Source: Pseudoneobacillus sp052180215 (GTDB taxonomy: Bacteria > Bacillota > Bacilli > Bacillales > Cytobacillaceae). From it: a stretch of DNA of 64,000 bases. The notes under the pieces are model-generated. The model was not told the origin of the DNA. It did not search any database and worked only from the letters and a program-made list of their open reading frames with translations. The translations under genes were made by a program, and so were the position numbers. The stretch is from contig NZ_CP197471.1 in assembly GCF_052180215.1 (NCBI RefSeq), forward strand, positions 220,001 to 284,000, in the 5' to 3' direction. Of this stretch, positions 42,986 to 52,332 are shown one piece after another (position 1 is the first letter of the stretch; each line of letters begins with the position of its first letter).

Positions 42986-44260
42986 TTGAAGCCAAATTCT
43001 ATAGCATATGCTGAACACTTGGACCAACAAGATCCATTTCATTCTTATAAAGAAGAATTCTATTTACCTAAAAACAGTTTGTACCTGGACGGAAATTCAC
43101 TTGGTTTAATGAGTAAGCGTGCAGAAACCACATTAACAGTATTGGCTAATTCATGGAAAGAGCTTGGAATTGATGGGTGGATGGATGGCCAATATTCTTG
43201 GTTCACTTTATCTGAAAAGCTTGGAGAAATGTGTGCTCCTTTAGTAGGAGCAAAAGCAAATGAAGTCATGATTACGGCTAGTACAACAACCAATCTTCAT
43301 CAATTAGTAGCAACCTTTTACAAGCCGGAGGGTAAACGTACAAAGATTCTTGCTGATGAATTAAATTTCCCATCCGATATCTATGCATTACAAAGCCAAT
43401 TAAAACTTAAAGGTCTCGATCCTAAGGACCATCTCATTCAAGTGAAAAGTCGAGATGGGCGCATGATCGAAGAGCAGGATATCATCGACGCGATGACAGA
43501 CGAAGTGGCTTTAGTCATCCTTCCAACTGTTCTTTATCGCAGCGGTCAATTATTAGATATTGAAAAACTAACGTCCGAAGCGCATAAGAGAGGCATTCTT
43601 ATTGGATTTGACGGTTGTCATTCAGTAGGAGCCATTCCGCATCATTTCCACCAATGGGATGTTGATTTTGCCTATTGGTGTACTTATAAGTATTTAAACA
43701 GCGGCCCTGGAGGGGTTGGGGCAATGTATGTAAATGAAAAGCATTTTGGTAAAATTCCTGGACTAGCAGGCTGGTTTGGTTCTAATAAAGAAAAGCAATT
43801 TGATATGGAACATACCTTTGTCCCAGCAGATAACGCCGGTGCGTATCAAATTGGAACCCCGCATGTATTAAGCACGGCACCTCTAATCGGATCATTAGAA
43901 ATGTTTGCTGATGCTTCTATTCAAGCTATCCGAGAAAAATCACTAAAAATTACTCATTATTTAATGGAGCTTATTGAATTAGAACTAAGCGAATACGGCT
44001 TTCAAATCGGAAATCCAACAGATGATAACCGCCGTGGTGGCCATGTTGCGCTCGAACATCCAGAAGCTGCACGAATCTGTAAATCTCTTAAGGAAAACGG
44101 GGTAATCCCAGATTATCGAAATCCCAATATTATTCGTTTAGCTCCAGTAGCTTTCTACACCACCTATGTGGATGTATGGATGGCCGTTCAAATTTTAAAG
44201 AAAATCATGCAAGAAAAACTTTATGAGAAATTTGAAAATAAACGCGAAGTTATTGCCTAG
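42986..44260 (+). CDS. kynU: Kynureninase
   Basis: 424 residues, a fold-type I PLP enzyme. DGNSLGLMSKRAE near 35 and the PLP-Lys context YWCTYKYLNSGPGGVGAMYV near 230-249 match kynureninase, as do FDGCHSVGAIPHHFH and RGGHVALEHPEAARI. It cleaves kynurenine to anthranilate and alanine, or the 3-hydroxy form. TTG or ATG start: TTG 42986 with GGGAGG upstream. KynB follows by 17 bases. Confidence 0.92.
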   Translation: MKPNSIAYAEHLDQQDPFHSYKEEFYLPKNSLYLDGNSLGLMSKRAETTLTVLANSWKELGIDGWMDGQYSWFTLSEKLGEMCAPLVGAKANEVMITASTTTNLHQLVATFYKPEGKRTKILADELNFPSDIYALQSQLKLKGLDPKDHLIQVKSRDGRMIEEQDIIDAMTDEVALVILPTVLYRSGQLLDIEKLTSEAHKRGILIGFDGCHSVGAIPHHFHQWDVDFAYWCTYKYLNSGPGGVGAMYVNEKHFGKIPGLAGWFGSNKEKQFDMEHTFVPADNAGAYQIGTPHVLSTAPLIGSLEMFADASIQAIREKSLKITHYLMELIELELSEYGFQIGNPTDDNRRGGHVALEHPEAARICKSLKENGVIPDYRNPNIIRLAPVAFYTTYVDVWMAVQILKKIMQEKLYEKFENKREVIA

Positions 44261-44277
44261 AAAGGTAGAGATAAGAA

Positions 44278-44898
44278 ATGAAGCTTATTGATATTTCGAG
44301 AAAACTTGGTCAGAATGTTCCGACCTGGCCAGGTGATACGCCCTTTTCATTTCGTTTAGCTTGGACAAAGGCGGGCAGTGGTTCTGTAAATGTGGGTAGA
44401 CTTGAAATGAGTATCCATACGGGGACTCATGTAGATGCACCATTTCATTTTGATGACGAAGGAAAACGAATTTATGATCTAGATTTAAATTTATACATGG
44501 GAAAAGCCCTTGTTGTTGATATGAAAAACAAAGATAGTATTGGAACAAGTGACTTTGAATCTATTGATTTACAAGGTGTAGAGAGAGTACTTATACGTAC
44601 GAATGCATGGGTAAATTCGAATGTATTTCCAGAGACGATACCCTATCTTCGCCCAGATCTTGCTTCATTCCTAGGTGAACAAGGAGTTCGTTTAATTGGT
44701 GTCGATTTACCATCCGTTGACCCGTTAGACAGTAAAGAGTTGGCAGCACATCATCATCTCCATGAAAATGGTATTCATATTTTAGAAGGAATTGACTTGG
44801 AAAAAGTAGAGCCAGGATTGTATGAATTAATCGCTTTACCATTACCATTGGAAGAAGCGGACGGCAGTCCTGTTAGGGCAGTATTAAGAACACTATAA
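44278..44898 (+). CDS. kynB: Kynurenine formamidase
   Basis: 206 residues of the cyclase family. The zinc motif HTGTHVDAPFHF is near 42-53, and later HHHLHENGIHILEGID. It hydrolyses N-formylkynurenine to kynurenine, the step before kynureninase. Starts 17 bases after kynU with AAAGGTAGAG upstream. The first enzyme of the pathway, KynA, is not encoded in this window. Confidence 0.92.
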   Translation: MKLIDISRKLGQNVPTWPGDTPFSFRLAWTKAGSGSVNVGRLEMSIHTGTHVDAPFHFDDEGKRIYDLDLNLYMGKALVVDMKNKDSIGTSDFESIDLQGVERVLIRTNAWVNSNVFPETIPYLRPDLASFLGEQGVRLIGVDLPSVDPLDSKELAAHHHLHENGIHILEGIDLEKVEPGLYELIALPLPLEEADGSPVRAVLRTL

Positions 44899-44938
44899 TA
44901 GGATTGTCTAAAAACGCAACTAGACATTCATGCACCGA

Positions 44939-44970
44939 TAAGCTAGTATCATAACCGATACTAGTTTTTT
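44939..44970 (+). terminator. Intrinsic terminator after kynB
   Basis: CTAGTATC pairs with GATACTAG across six bases and six Ts follow. Confidence 0.88.
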
Positions 44971-45019
44971 CTATTTTCGGTAAATACTAATATAAAATGC
45001 ATATATAAAGGAGATACCC

Positions 45020-46261
45020 ATGTCTGACAATTTATTTTCATTAAAGCCTTTTATTCATAAGGTTTGGGAAAAATCAGCATTTGAAACCCCGACGACCATT
45101 CAATCGCAGGCAATTCCACTTATTAAAGAAGGAAAAGATGTGATTGCCGAATCACCTACTGGAACAGGTAAAACATTGGCTTATTTACTTCCTGTTTTAG
45201 ATAAAATTGAATCGGAAAACCAAGGGATTCAGGCAGTAATCTTAGCTTCTTCCCAAGAGTTGGTTATGCAAATTTTAGAACAGGTGCAAAAGTGGTCTGA
45301 AGGCAGTGGGATTAGATCGGCATCCTTTATCGGGGGAGCCAATGTGGCAAGACAGCTTGAAAAAATAAAGAAGCGTCCGCAACTAATCGTTGGAACACCG
45401 GGAAGAATGCTCGAACTCATTAAACAAAAAAAGTTAAAAATGCATGAAGTAAAGACGGTTGTATTGGATGAAGGAGATCAGCTTCTTGTTCCAGAACATA
45501 TTGATACCATTAAGCAAATTGTAAAATCAACCTTAAGCGACCAACGCCAGGTTGTCCTTTTTTCCGCAACCTTAACAGACCGAGCCATCCAAATCGCGAA
45601 GGACCTAACCCAAAATCCAGAAATGATTCAAGTGAAAAAGGATGAGACGATTAAAGCCGGAAATGTTGAACACATCTACTTTGTATGTGAAAACCGTGAA
45701 AAGCCAATGTTATTAGAAAAAATCGGTCGTTTAGAAGGTGTTCGTGGGCTTGCGTTTATCAATGATATTAGTGAAATCACTTACACAGCTGGGAAATTAG
45801 AGTTTAAAGAAATACCAGTTGGTGTGCTTCATAGTGATTTAAAGAAGGATGAACGAAAAACAGCACTAAAGAATCTTCGCACAGGGAAAATAAAGCTGTT
45901 AATTGCTTCTGATGTAGCAGCGAGAGGATTAGACATCCAAGATGTGACTCATGTAGTCCATGTTGATTTTGCCAAGGATATGACTCAATATATTCATCGT
46001 TCTGGCAGAACAGGACGCTTTGGAGCAGATGGGGTAGTGATCTCTCTAGTTAATGAACGAGAAGAGCGAGAACTGAAGCAGTATAGTCAGGAATTGAAAA
46101 TTGATATTCATAAAAAGGTATTCTTTAGTGGTAAAATTGTGGACCCATTGGAAAGAGAAGCAGCTAGACCGAAAGCGAAAGAATCTTTTAAAGGAAAGAA
46201 AGCGACAAATCAAAAATTTAAATCAAAGCCCACACAACCAAAACCAAGAGCAAAAAAATAA
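45020..46261 (+). CDS. DEAD-box RNA helicase (YfmL-like)
   Basis: 413 residues. Q motif at FETPTTIQSQAIPLI, Walker A SPTGTGKT, motif Ib VGTPGRMLEL, motif II as VLDEGDQLL (DEGD for DEAD), motif III FSATL, motif V ASDVAARGLD, motif VI HRSGRTGR. The DEGD box and overall wording match B. subtilis YfmL, a helicase tied to ribosome assembly. It has an additional basic tail of about 45 residues (KAKESFKGKKATNQKFKSKP) likely to bind RNA. AAAGGAG precedes ATG 45020. Confidence 0.9.
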   Translation: MSDNLFSLKPFIHKVWEKSAFETPTTIQSQAIPLIKEGKDVIAESPTGTGKTLAYLLPVLDKIESENQGIQAVILASSQELVMQILEQVQKWSEGSGIRSASFIGGANVARQLEKIKKRPQLIVGTPGRMLELIKQKKLKMHEVKTVVLDEGDQLLVPEHIDTIKQIVKSTLSDQRQVVLFSATLTDRAIQIAKDLTQNPEMIQVKKDETIKAGNVEHIYFVCENREKPMLLEKIGRLEGVRGLAFINDISEITYTAGKLEFKEIPVGVLHSDLKKDERKTALKNLRTGKIKLLIASDVAARGLDIQDVTHVVHVDFAKDMTQYIHRSGRTGRFGADGVVISLVNEREERELKQYSQELKIDIHKKVFFSGKIVDPLEREAARPKAKESFKGKKATNQKFKSKPTQPKPRAKK

Positions 46262-46290
46262 CACGGGACTCATTCCCGTGTTATTTTTTA
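46260..46290 (+). terminator. Intrinsic terminator after the helicase gene
   Basis: ACACGGGA pairs with TCCCGTGT across five bases, then TATTTTTT. Confidence 0.9.
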
Positions 46291-46324
46291 TAGGGCAAGA
46301 TAGTAAACGGACACTTTCGCTTTT

Positions 46325-46960
46325 CTAGAATGTATGTGCCAAATCCTTTGCACGAGCGATAGCATTTTCTTTAATTTCTTGTGCTTTTTCAGGGAATGCA
46401 TTATGCCCTTCAACAAATAGTCCTTCTGTAGAAGGAATTCCAAAGAAGCTCATCATAATACTTATATAACGATGTCCCATTTCCATTTCAGCTGCAGGAC
46501 CTTCGGAATAAATTCCACCACGAGCTTGGATATGAAGAGCTTTTTTGCCGGTTAGTAAGCCGATTGGCCCTTCAGCTGTATATTTAAAAGTCTTTCCTGC
46601 TACTGCAACAGAATCAAGGTAAGCTTTCATTACTGGAGGGAATGAGAAGTTCCATAAAGGTGTCACGAAAACGTATTTATCTGCAGCGATGAACTGATCG
46701 CTTAGTTCATTAAGTCTTCCAACCTTTGTTTTCTCATCTTCAGATAGCTGGTCAAAGCTTTGACCTGAACGAAGCTTTCCCCAGCCACTAAATACATCCA
46801 CATCAATTTGTGGAATGTTTTCAGAATATAGGTCGAGATGAACCACTTCATCATTTGGATTTTTTTCTTTATACGTATCAATAAAAGCCTTTGCAACTGC
46901 CATACTATAGGATTGAGTTTCATCATGAGGATGTGCAGTAATATATAGAACTTGTGCCAT
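46325..46960 (-). CDS. azoR: FMN-dependent NADH-azoreductase
   Basis: 211 residues, flavodoxin-like quinone reductase/azoreductase. VLYITAHPHDETQSYSMAV at the start binds FMN phosphate, then FVTPLWNFSFPPVMKAYLDS and the glycine motif ALHIQARGGIYSEGP. It reduces quinones and azo dyes by NAD(P)H. ATG 46960 is chosen because AAAGGTGAT lies just upstream; an in-frame GTG three codons earlier lies in that ribosome site. Single-gene unit. Confidence 0.92.
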   Translation of the reverse strand: MAQVLYITAHPHDETQSYSMAVAKAFIDTYKEKNPNDEVVHLDLYSENIPQIDVDVFSGWGKLRSGQSFDQLSEDEKTKVGRLNELSDQFIAADKYVFVTPLWNFSFPPVMKAYLDSVAVAGKTFKYTAEGPIGLLTGKKALHIQARGGIYSEGPAAEMEMGHRYISIMMSFFGIPSTEGLFVEGHNAFPEKAQEIKENAIARAKDLAHTF

Positions 46961-47116
46961 TTGTATCACCTTTCTTTTTTTAAAATATAAAGGACATTAT
47001 AGTTTGATTCTAAACAGAAAAATTATTAAAACCATTGAATTAAAGTATTTTTAATTCAAGATAAATATATAGAATCATTTCTATTAAGTCAAAAGAAAGG
47101 TTCTAGCTATTAAAAA

Positions 47117-47153
47117 GAAAAAAGGATTTGTCTTTTTGTTAACAAATCCTTTA
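47117..47153 (-). terminator. Intrinsic terminator of the 48-residue gene
   Basis: AAAGGATTTGT pairs with ACAAATCCTTT; on the minus strand the stem ends in CCTTTTTTC. Confidence 0.8.
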
Positions 47154-47164
47154 GGTCGATTGTA

Positions 47165-47311
47165 TTATTCGTTTGTATCTAGAGAATAGGGATTTCTTCC
47201 GATGCTTTTTCTCATTTCATCTGTCATCACAAAGGAATCTTGAAGTACTGCTTCGTTATTTTCTGATGTATTTTGAACACTTCCATCATAATGAAATGGC
47301 TTTAATTCCAT
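47165..47311 (-). CDS. Small 48-residue protein, unknown
   Basis: ATG 47311 on the minus strand has a textbook ribosome site (GGAGGTG, eight bases away). The protein starts MELKPFHYDGSVQN and ends RNPYSLDTNE, soluble and acidic. It has its own terminator. The ORF is too short for common gene-calling limits, but the signals on both sides make it a likely gene. I do not recognise the family. Confidence 0.75.
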   Translation of the reverse strand: MELKPFHYDGSVQNTSENNEAVLQDSFVMTDEMRKSIGRNPYSLDTNE

Positions 47312-47577
47312 TATTATTCACCTCCAGTAGGCTATTGTTTTTATTATATACTGATAGTGACAAACTATTTAATATATTTTTTGAAAAATACAATAAATTT
47401 CACACTTGACAATTAATCAAAGATTCTAATAGGAATAAAGAATTATTTTTTTTGTTAGTCAGAAAATGAATAGATGGAACGAAAATATTTTTCGAAAAAT
47501 TAATTATGGTAAAAAAGGAATTTTGAGTTTCCTCTCGAATATATTTAGAAACTCGAAATAAAGAAGGGGTAGGAAGA

Positions 47578-49050
47578 ATGGAGAATCCAAAATTAAATCA
47601 ACTCTCTGAAGAATGGCTTCCAGAAGCTACAATAGAACAAATGCAAGAAAAGATGGAAAGTGGCGAGCTTACATCAAAAGAATTAGTCCTTATGTATTTA
47701 AGCCGTATTGCTAAGTATGATCAGAATGGACCCAAGCTAAAATCTGTGTTAGAAGTAAATCCTGAAGTATTACATATTGCAGCAGCACTCGATGCGGAAC
47801 GAAAAGACAAAGGGGCAAGAGGTCCGCTTCATGGTATCCCTGTGCTTATAAAAGATAATATTGATACAAATGATAAAATGCATACAAGTGCAGGGTCATT
47901 GGCATTAGAAAATTCGTATGCATTGGAAGATTCTTTTGTTGCTTCCCAATTGCGTAGTGCGGGTGCGGTCATCCTTGGAAAAACAAATATGACGGAATGG
48001 GCAAACTTTATGGCTGAAAATATGCCAAGCGGTTATAGCTCAAGGGGTGGACAAACCCTTAATCCATATGGACCTGGAGTATTTGATGTTGGTGGATCAA
48101 GTGCCGGATCTGGTGCATCTGTTGCAGCTAACTTAGCTGCAGTTGCAGTTGGAACGGAAACATCTGGTTCCATTTTAAGTCCTGCAAGCCAAAACTCTTT
48201 AGTTGGAATCAAGCCGACAGTTGGTTTAATTAGTCGTCGAGGCATTATCCCGATTGCACATACACAAGATACGGCAGGACCGATGGCACGTACAGTAAAG
48301 GATGCAGCATTTCTGTTAAATGTATTAACGGGGACTGATGAAAGAGACCCAGTCACTTTGACAAATACACAGTTAAATAAGGCCGATTTCACCTCTTATT
48401 TGAATCCGGAAGGGTTAAAAGGGAAAAGAATAGGTATAGCCCGAGAAGTCTTTTTTGATTATTTAACTGATGAAAAGCGTGAAGTAATGGATGAGGCTGT
48501 AAAGAAGCTGACAGAACTAGGAGCAGAAGTAGTTGAGAATGTGGCCATTCCTTCTGTTAAGAGAAAGTGGAGTTATGATGTTTTAACATACGAATTCAAG
48601 TCTGACTTAAATTCCTATTTACAAGGTTTGGATTCTAATTACCCAATCCGTTCATTAAAGGACGTGATTAATTATAATTTAAAAAATGAAGAAAAAATGT
48701 TGAAATATGGTCAAGCTGTTTTACTCGAAGCAGAGGAAACGAGTGGGAAATTAACGGAAGAAGCTTATATAAAAGCATTGGAAGAGGACCAGTTTTATTC
48801 AACAGAGCAAGGGATTGATCATGTCCTAAAAGAAAACCAATTAGATGCGATTGTTTTCCCGAATAATTTTGGAGCGGGCATTCCAGCCAAAGCAGGTTAT
48901 CCTTCCATAACTGTACCAGCTGGTTATACAGCATCAGGTGAGCCTGTTGGAATTACTTTTACTGGCACTGCTTACAGTGAACCGCAATTATTAGCACTAG
49001 CTTATAGTTACGAAAAAGGAACAAATGCAAGAAAAGCACCAAAGTTATAA
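47578..49050 (+). CDS. Amidase (amidase signature family)
   Basis: 490 residues. The Ser-Ser-Lys triad is visible: Lys in VLIKDNIDT, the cis-Ser in GGSSAGSGASVAANLAAV, and the nucleophile Ser in GTETSGSILSPAS. The family hydrolyses amides, including aromatic, nitrile-derived and peptide amides. No signal peptide, so cytoplasmic. It is not a GatA: no gatC or gatB is near. AAGAAGGGGTAGGAAG precedes ATG 47578. Confidence 0.9.
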   Translation: MENPKLNQLSEEWLPEATIEQMQEKMESGELTSKELVLMYLSRIAKYDQNGPKLKSVLEVNPEVLHIAAALDAERKDKGARGPLHGIPVLIKDNIDTNDKMHTSAGSLALENSYALEDSFVASQLRSAGAVILGKTNMTEWANFMAENMPSGYSSRGGQTLNPYGPGVFDVGGSSAGSGASVAANLAAVAVGTETSGSILSPASQNSLVGIKPTVGLISRRGIIPIAHTQDTAGPMARTVKDAAFLLNVLTGTDERDPVTLTNTQLNKADFTSYLNPEGLKGKRIGIAREVFFDYLTDEKREVMDEAVKKLTELGAEVVENVAIPSVKRKWSYDVLTYEFKSDLNSYLQGLDSNYPIRSLKDVINYNLKNEEKMLKYGQAVLLEAEETSGKLTEEAYIKALEEDQFYSTEQGIDHVLKENQLDAIVFPNNFGAGIPAKAGYPSITVPAGYTASGEPVGITFTGTAYSEPQLLALAYSYEKGTNARKAPKL

Positions 49051-49115
49051 GAGGTATAACTCCAAACTGATTCAAGCATACTACCTATGAAAACGGCAAA
49101 AGGAGATGATTCTTC

Positions 49116-49253
49116 ATGGGTAGACAAAAGTTTGGTAATGCCAATGCTCAACGTAATAAAAATGCAAAAAAGGGCCGTACCAGCTCTGAACTAGTGGAAT
49201 TTACCACTGGAATGGATGACAAACAAACTCGACGTCCAAATGGAAAAGAGTAA
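49116..49253 (+). CDS. Small basic 45-residue protein, SASP-like
   Basis: AAAGGAGATGAT lies just upstream of ATG 49116 and a terminator follows. The product begins MGRQKFGNANAQRNKNAKKG, basic and Asn/Gly-rich, and ends KQTRRPNGKE. Composition resembles minor small acid-soluble spore proteins (inference, no motif match I can prove). It lies 65 bases after the amidase gene. Confidence 0.7.
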   Translation: MGRQKFGNANAQRNKNAKKGRTSSELVEFTTGMDDKQTRRPNGKE

Positions 49254-49261
49254 TAAATAAG

Positions 49262-49293
49262 AAGGCTGCTCATTCTAGAGCAGCCTTTTTTGT
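49262..49293 (+). terminator. Intrinsic terminator
   Basis: AAGGCTGCTC pairs with GAGCAGCCTT across six bases, then TTTTG. Confidence 0.9.
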
Positions 49294-49364
49294 AATTAAA
49301 ATTTCCTCATCTCGACAAAATTTCCTAGGAAATGGTGATTCTATAAGATTTTTCGACATTGAAA

Positions 49365-50894
49365 TTAATCTTCATTAATCACTTTTAGCGGTTTTAATGC
49401 TGGACCATTCATGACTTCTCCCTTATATGAGAATCGAGATCCATGACATGGGCAATCCCAAGTTCTTTCCGCATGGTTCCATTCGCATTCACAGCCTAGA
49501 TGGGTACATGTGGTATCCACTAAATGAAGTTCACCTTTTTCATCCCGATAGCCGCCTGCTCTTTTACCGTGAACCATGACGACTGCTCCCTCTTCATTAC
49601 CTAAGTCTTGAGGGATTTTTGGTACAAATTCAAGCTTACCTTTTATTAGATGTTTTGCCACATCAGCGTTGATAGAGGTGAATTTTTTAAGGCTTGGATC
49701 GGCTTCAAATCTTGAAGGAGTATATAGCTCTAAGAAGCCATTCTGTTTTCCAAGTACAAAATCACTTAATACCATAGCGGCAGTTGTTCCGTTGGTCATC
49801 CCCCACTTACGATAACCCGTTGCCACCAACACACGTTGCTTTCCTTGGGTAATTGGCCCAATATAAGGTACTTTATCAAGTGTAATTAAATCTTGTGCGG
49901 ACCATCGGTAAGGAATATCACTAATCGGGAATAGACTTTCAGCAAATTGTTTTAGTGCCTCATGATGCTGAAAAGTATCAATTCCCTGACCGGTCTTATG
50001 GTTTTCACCACCAATTAAAATGAGATTTTCGCCGTTGTAGGGCGTGAATCTGATCGAACGTGTTGGACTATCGGCACTTATGTACATTCCTCCAGGATAA
50101 GCAGTTTCTGTTTTTACACCTAGAATATAAGATCGTTCCTGATACATTCTTGTAAAATAAAAACCTAATCCGTCGTAAAAAGGATAATGGGAAGCCACAA
50201 TAACAAAATTACACGTAATTCTTTTACCAGATTGAGTAACAACTACTGGCTTATCCCCATCAGCATTCTCTATATCTACGGCTGTAGTATGTTCAAAAAG
50301 CTGTGCTGTATCTTTTGGAAGATTGTTAACTAAATGAGTTAAATATTTTGTCGGATGAAACTGTGCCTGCTTCGACATACCTAAACCAGCTTTGATTTGG
50401 ATATCAAATGGGATACTATCCACTTGGCCTCCAGGTATTTTAAGCTTCTCATAAGCCTCGCTTTCTTTTTGGATTTTTTGAGCATATTCTTCTGTTACCG
50501 CGTAGATATAGGCATCCTGCTCCAAAAAGTCACAATCCATTTGGGATTGTGAAACCGTGTCCTTTATAAACTGAAGGGCTTGGTTGCTTGCGTCATAGTA
50601 CTGCTTTGCTTTTTCTAAACCAAAATGGTTTATCAGCTCATCATATATTAGTCCATGTTGTGAGGTGATTTTCGCTGTAGTATGTCCAGTGGTTCCTGTT
50701 AAAATTTTTCCTGCTTCTATTAATGCCACTTTTACATTTTGCTTGCTCAATAAATGAGCAGCGGTTATTCCGGTGATACCGCTACCAACAATGGCTACAT
50801 CAACATGCAAGTCCTTATCTAGTGTAGGGAAAGTAGGGAAATCTATTTCACGCCAATATGATTCAGGGAATTGAGGCAAATCCTTCATTTGCAT
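49365..50894 (-). CDS. FAD-dependent oxidoreductase with C-terminal Rieske domain (YhfW-like)
   Basis: 509 residues from ATG 50894, which has AGGAGG upstream. The FAD-binding fold starts DVAIVGSGITGITAAHLLSK (about 31). The DAO-type domain continues to about 410. The Rieske domain at about 430-509 has CTHLGCECEW and CPCHGSRFSYKG. Order and length match B. subtilis YhfW. The reaction is not established. Cytoplasmic. It diverges from the MetB-like gene. Confidence 0.9.
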   Translation of the reverse strand: MQMKDLPQFPESYWREIDFPTFPTLDKDLHVDVAIVGSGITGITAAHLLSKQNVKVALIEAGKILTGTTGHTTAKITSQHGLIYDELINHFGLEKAKQYYDASNQALQFIKDTVSQSQMDCDFLEQDAYIYAVTEEYAQKIQKESEAYEKLKIPGGQVDSIPFDIQIKAGLGMSKQAQFHPTKYLTHLVNNLPKDTAQLFEHTTAVDIENADGDKPVVVTQSGKRITCNFVIVASHYPFYDGLGFYFTRMYQERSYILGVKTETAYPGGMYISADSPTRSIRFTPYNGENLILIGGENHKTGQGIDTFQHHEALKQFAESLFPISDIPYRWSAQDLITLDKVPYIGPITQGKQRVLVATGYRKWGMTNGTTAAMVLSDFVLGKQNGFLELYTPSRFEADPSLKKFTSINADVAKHLIKGKLEFVPKIPQDLGNEEGAVVMVHGKRAGGYRDEKGELHLVDTTCTHLGCECEWNHAERTWDCPCHGSRFSYKGEVMNGPALKPLKVINED

Positions 50895-51000
50895 TATATT
50901 TCCTCCTATGTCTATGTTTACATGATTATTTTTGCAATAAATGATTAATTTCATGTGCGAAAGGGTAAAAATAAATTAGTATTCCTATCTAATACTAGTA

Positions 51001-51160
51001 TTGGTATAAAGGTGCGTCGCAATTATCGAGGCAAACTGTTAGTTTTAATGCTTAGGGACTAACAAGTTCATTGACGGAAGTTAAGAAAAATTGAGATAAT
51101 TATGCTAGAACCTCTTCTTTTGGGGAAGAGGTTCTTTATTATAAAAAGAAGGTGTTTAGG
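51001..51160 (+). promoter_or_regulatory. Structured 5-prime leader of the Met/Cys PLP enzyme gene
   Basis: TATAAA at 51005-51010 is a possible -10. A stem pairs AACTGTTAGT with ACTAACAAGTT (about 51034-51067). A terminator stem AGAACCTCTTC/GAAGAGGTTCT (51107-51135) with TTATTATA follows, 20 bases before the coding start. No upstream plus-strand gene needs this terminator. It does not match the SAM-I or T-box forms that I recall. Confidence 0.5.
51107..51141 (+). terminator. Terminator-like hairpin in the leader
   Basis: Perfect 11-bp stem with seven-base loop. The T-tract is weak (TTATTATA). See the leader entry. Confidence 0.7.
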
Positions 51161-52309
51161 ATGGGAAAACATTTTGAGACAGAAATTCTGCATAGTGAAA
51201 AGAAAAAAACACGCAATATTAAAAGTAAAGTAACTCCTATCTATCAAACCTCTGCCTTTGTTTTTCAAGATTTAGAAGAATTAGAAGGCTACTATCATGG
51301 AAATGGCCAATACCTTTATTCCAGAACAGCCAATCCAAACACTGACGAATTAGCAGAAGCCGTGGCACGTTTAGAAGGGGCCCCTGATGGCGTTGCTGCT
51401 TCTTCAGGATTAGCCGCTATACTCGCTGGCGTGCTAGCCGTGGTCAAAAGTGGAGATCATATTGTCGCTGCCGATGATTTATATGGTGGTAGTTTTCATA
51501 TGCTTAAAGCAGAATTGCATGATTTAGGGATCGAAACAACTTTTGTTTCCTTTTCTAACCCAGACTTAATCGAAAAGTCCATTCAATCAAATACAAAACT
51601 ATTGTATACAGAATCAATTACAAATCCGTTATTAAGAGTGGAAGATTTAGAAGTCGTAGTGGAGATAGCCCAAAAAAATAACTTATATACGTTAGTGGAT
51701 AATACCTTTGCTACGCCTTATCATCTTAAACCATTTACATTAGGAATAGATTTAGTTGCTCATAGTGCCACTAAATATATTGGTGGACATAGTGATATTA
51801 CAGCCGGAGTATTAGTTGGTAAAACAGAACTGATTGAAAAAGCCAAAGCTAAAGTAGTCAATCTCGGTGCCAATGTCAGTCCTTTTGAGGCATGGCTGAC
51901 AACAAGGGGATTAAAAACGCTTGCCCTTCGCATGGAAAAGCAATCACGAAATGCGCTGCAGCTTGCTAAGGCTTTTCTTGAAAATCCATATATTCGCAAA
52001 GTTTATTATCCTTTTGATGTAAAGGATGATGGCTATGGTGCCATGGTCACAATAGAACTAGAAAAAAATAAAGTTGATGTAGAAGAATTTTTCCGCTCGC
52101 TTGGGTGGATCAAAATTGCTCCAACTCTTGCTGGTGTAGAAACAAGTGTGTCACATCCTTTAATTACTTCACATCGCGCATTACCAAAAGAAGCAGCGGA
52201 AAGCCTAGGCATTACAAAAGAAGTGGTTCGAATCTCTGTTGGTATTGAGCATGTTGAAGATATTATCGGACAATTTAATCAAGCAATCGAACAAGCTTTA
52301 CATCATTAA
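51161..52309 (+). CDS. Cystathionine gamma-synthase/beta-lyase family PLP enzyme
   Basis: 382 residues. PLP-Lys context AHSATKYIGGHSDITAG near 204-220. YSRTANPNTDELAEAVARLE near 50-69 and ASSGLAAILAGVLAV are typical of the Cys/Met metabolism family. It makes or breaks cystathionine or homocysteine thioethers; MetB, MetC or methionine gamma-lyase cannot be told apart here. ATG 51161 follows AAGAAGGTG; the in-frame GTG 51152 lies in that ribosome site. Confidence 0.9.
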   Translation: MGKHFETEILHSEKKKTRNIKSKVTPIYQTSAFVFQDLEELEGYYHGNGQYLYSRTANPNTDELAEAVARLEGAPDGVAASSGLAAILAGVLAVVKSGDHIVAADDLYGGSFHMLKAELHDLGIETTFVSFSNPDLIEKSIQSNTKLLYTESITNPLLRVEDLEVVVEIAQKNNLYTLVDNTFATPYHLKPFTLGIDLVAHSATKYIGGHSDITAGVLVGKTELIEKAKAKVVNLGANVSPFEAWLTTRGLKTLALRMEKQSRNALQLAKAFLENPYIRKVYYPFDVKDDGYGAMVTIELEKNKVDVEEFFRSLGWIKIAPTLAGVETSVSHPLITSHRALPKEAAESLGITKEVVRISVGIEHVEDIIGQFNQAIEQALHH

Positions 52310-52332
52310 ATGGGAGGAGGTGCGACGGTTAC

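Noticed and set aside
47578..49050. GatA subunit of the tRNA amidotransferase
   Set aside because: No gatB or gatC neighbour, and the N-terminus and length fit a general amidase.
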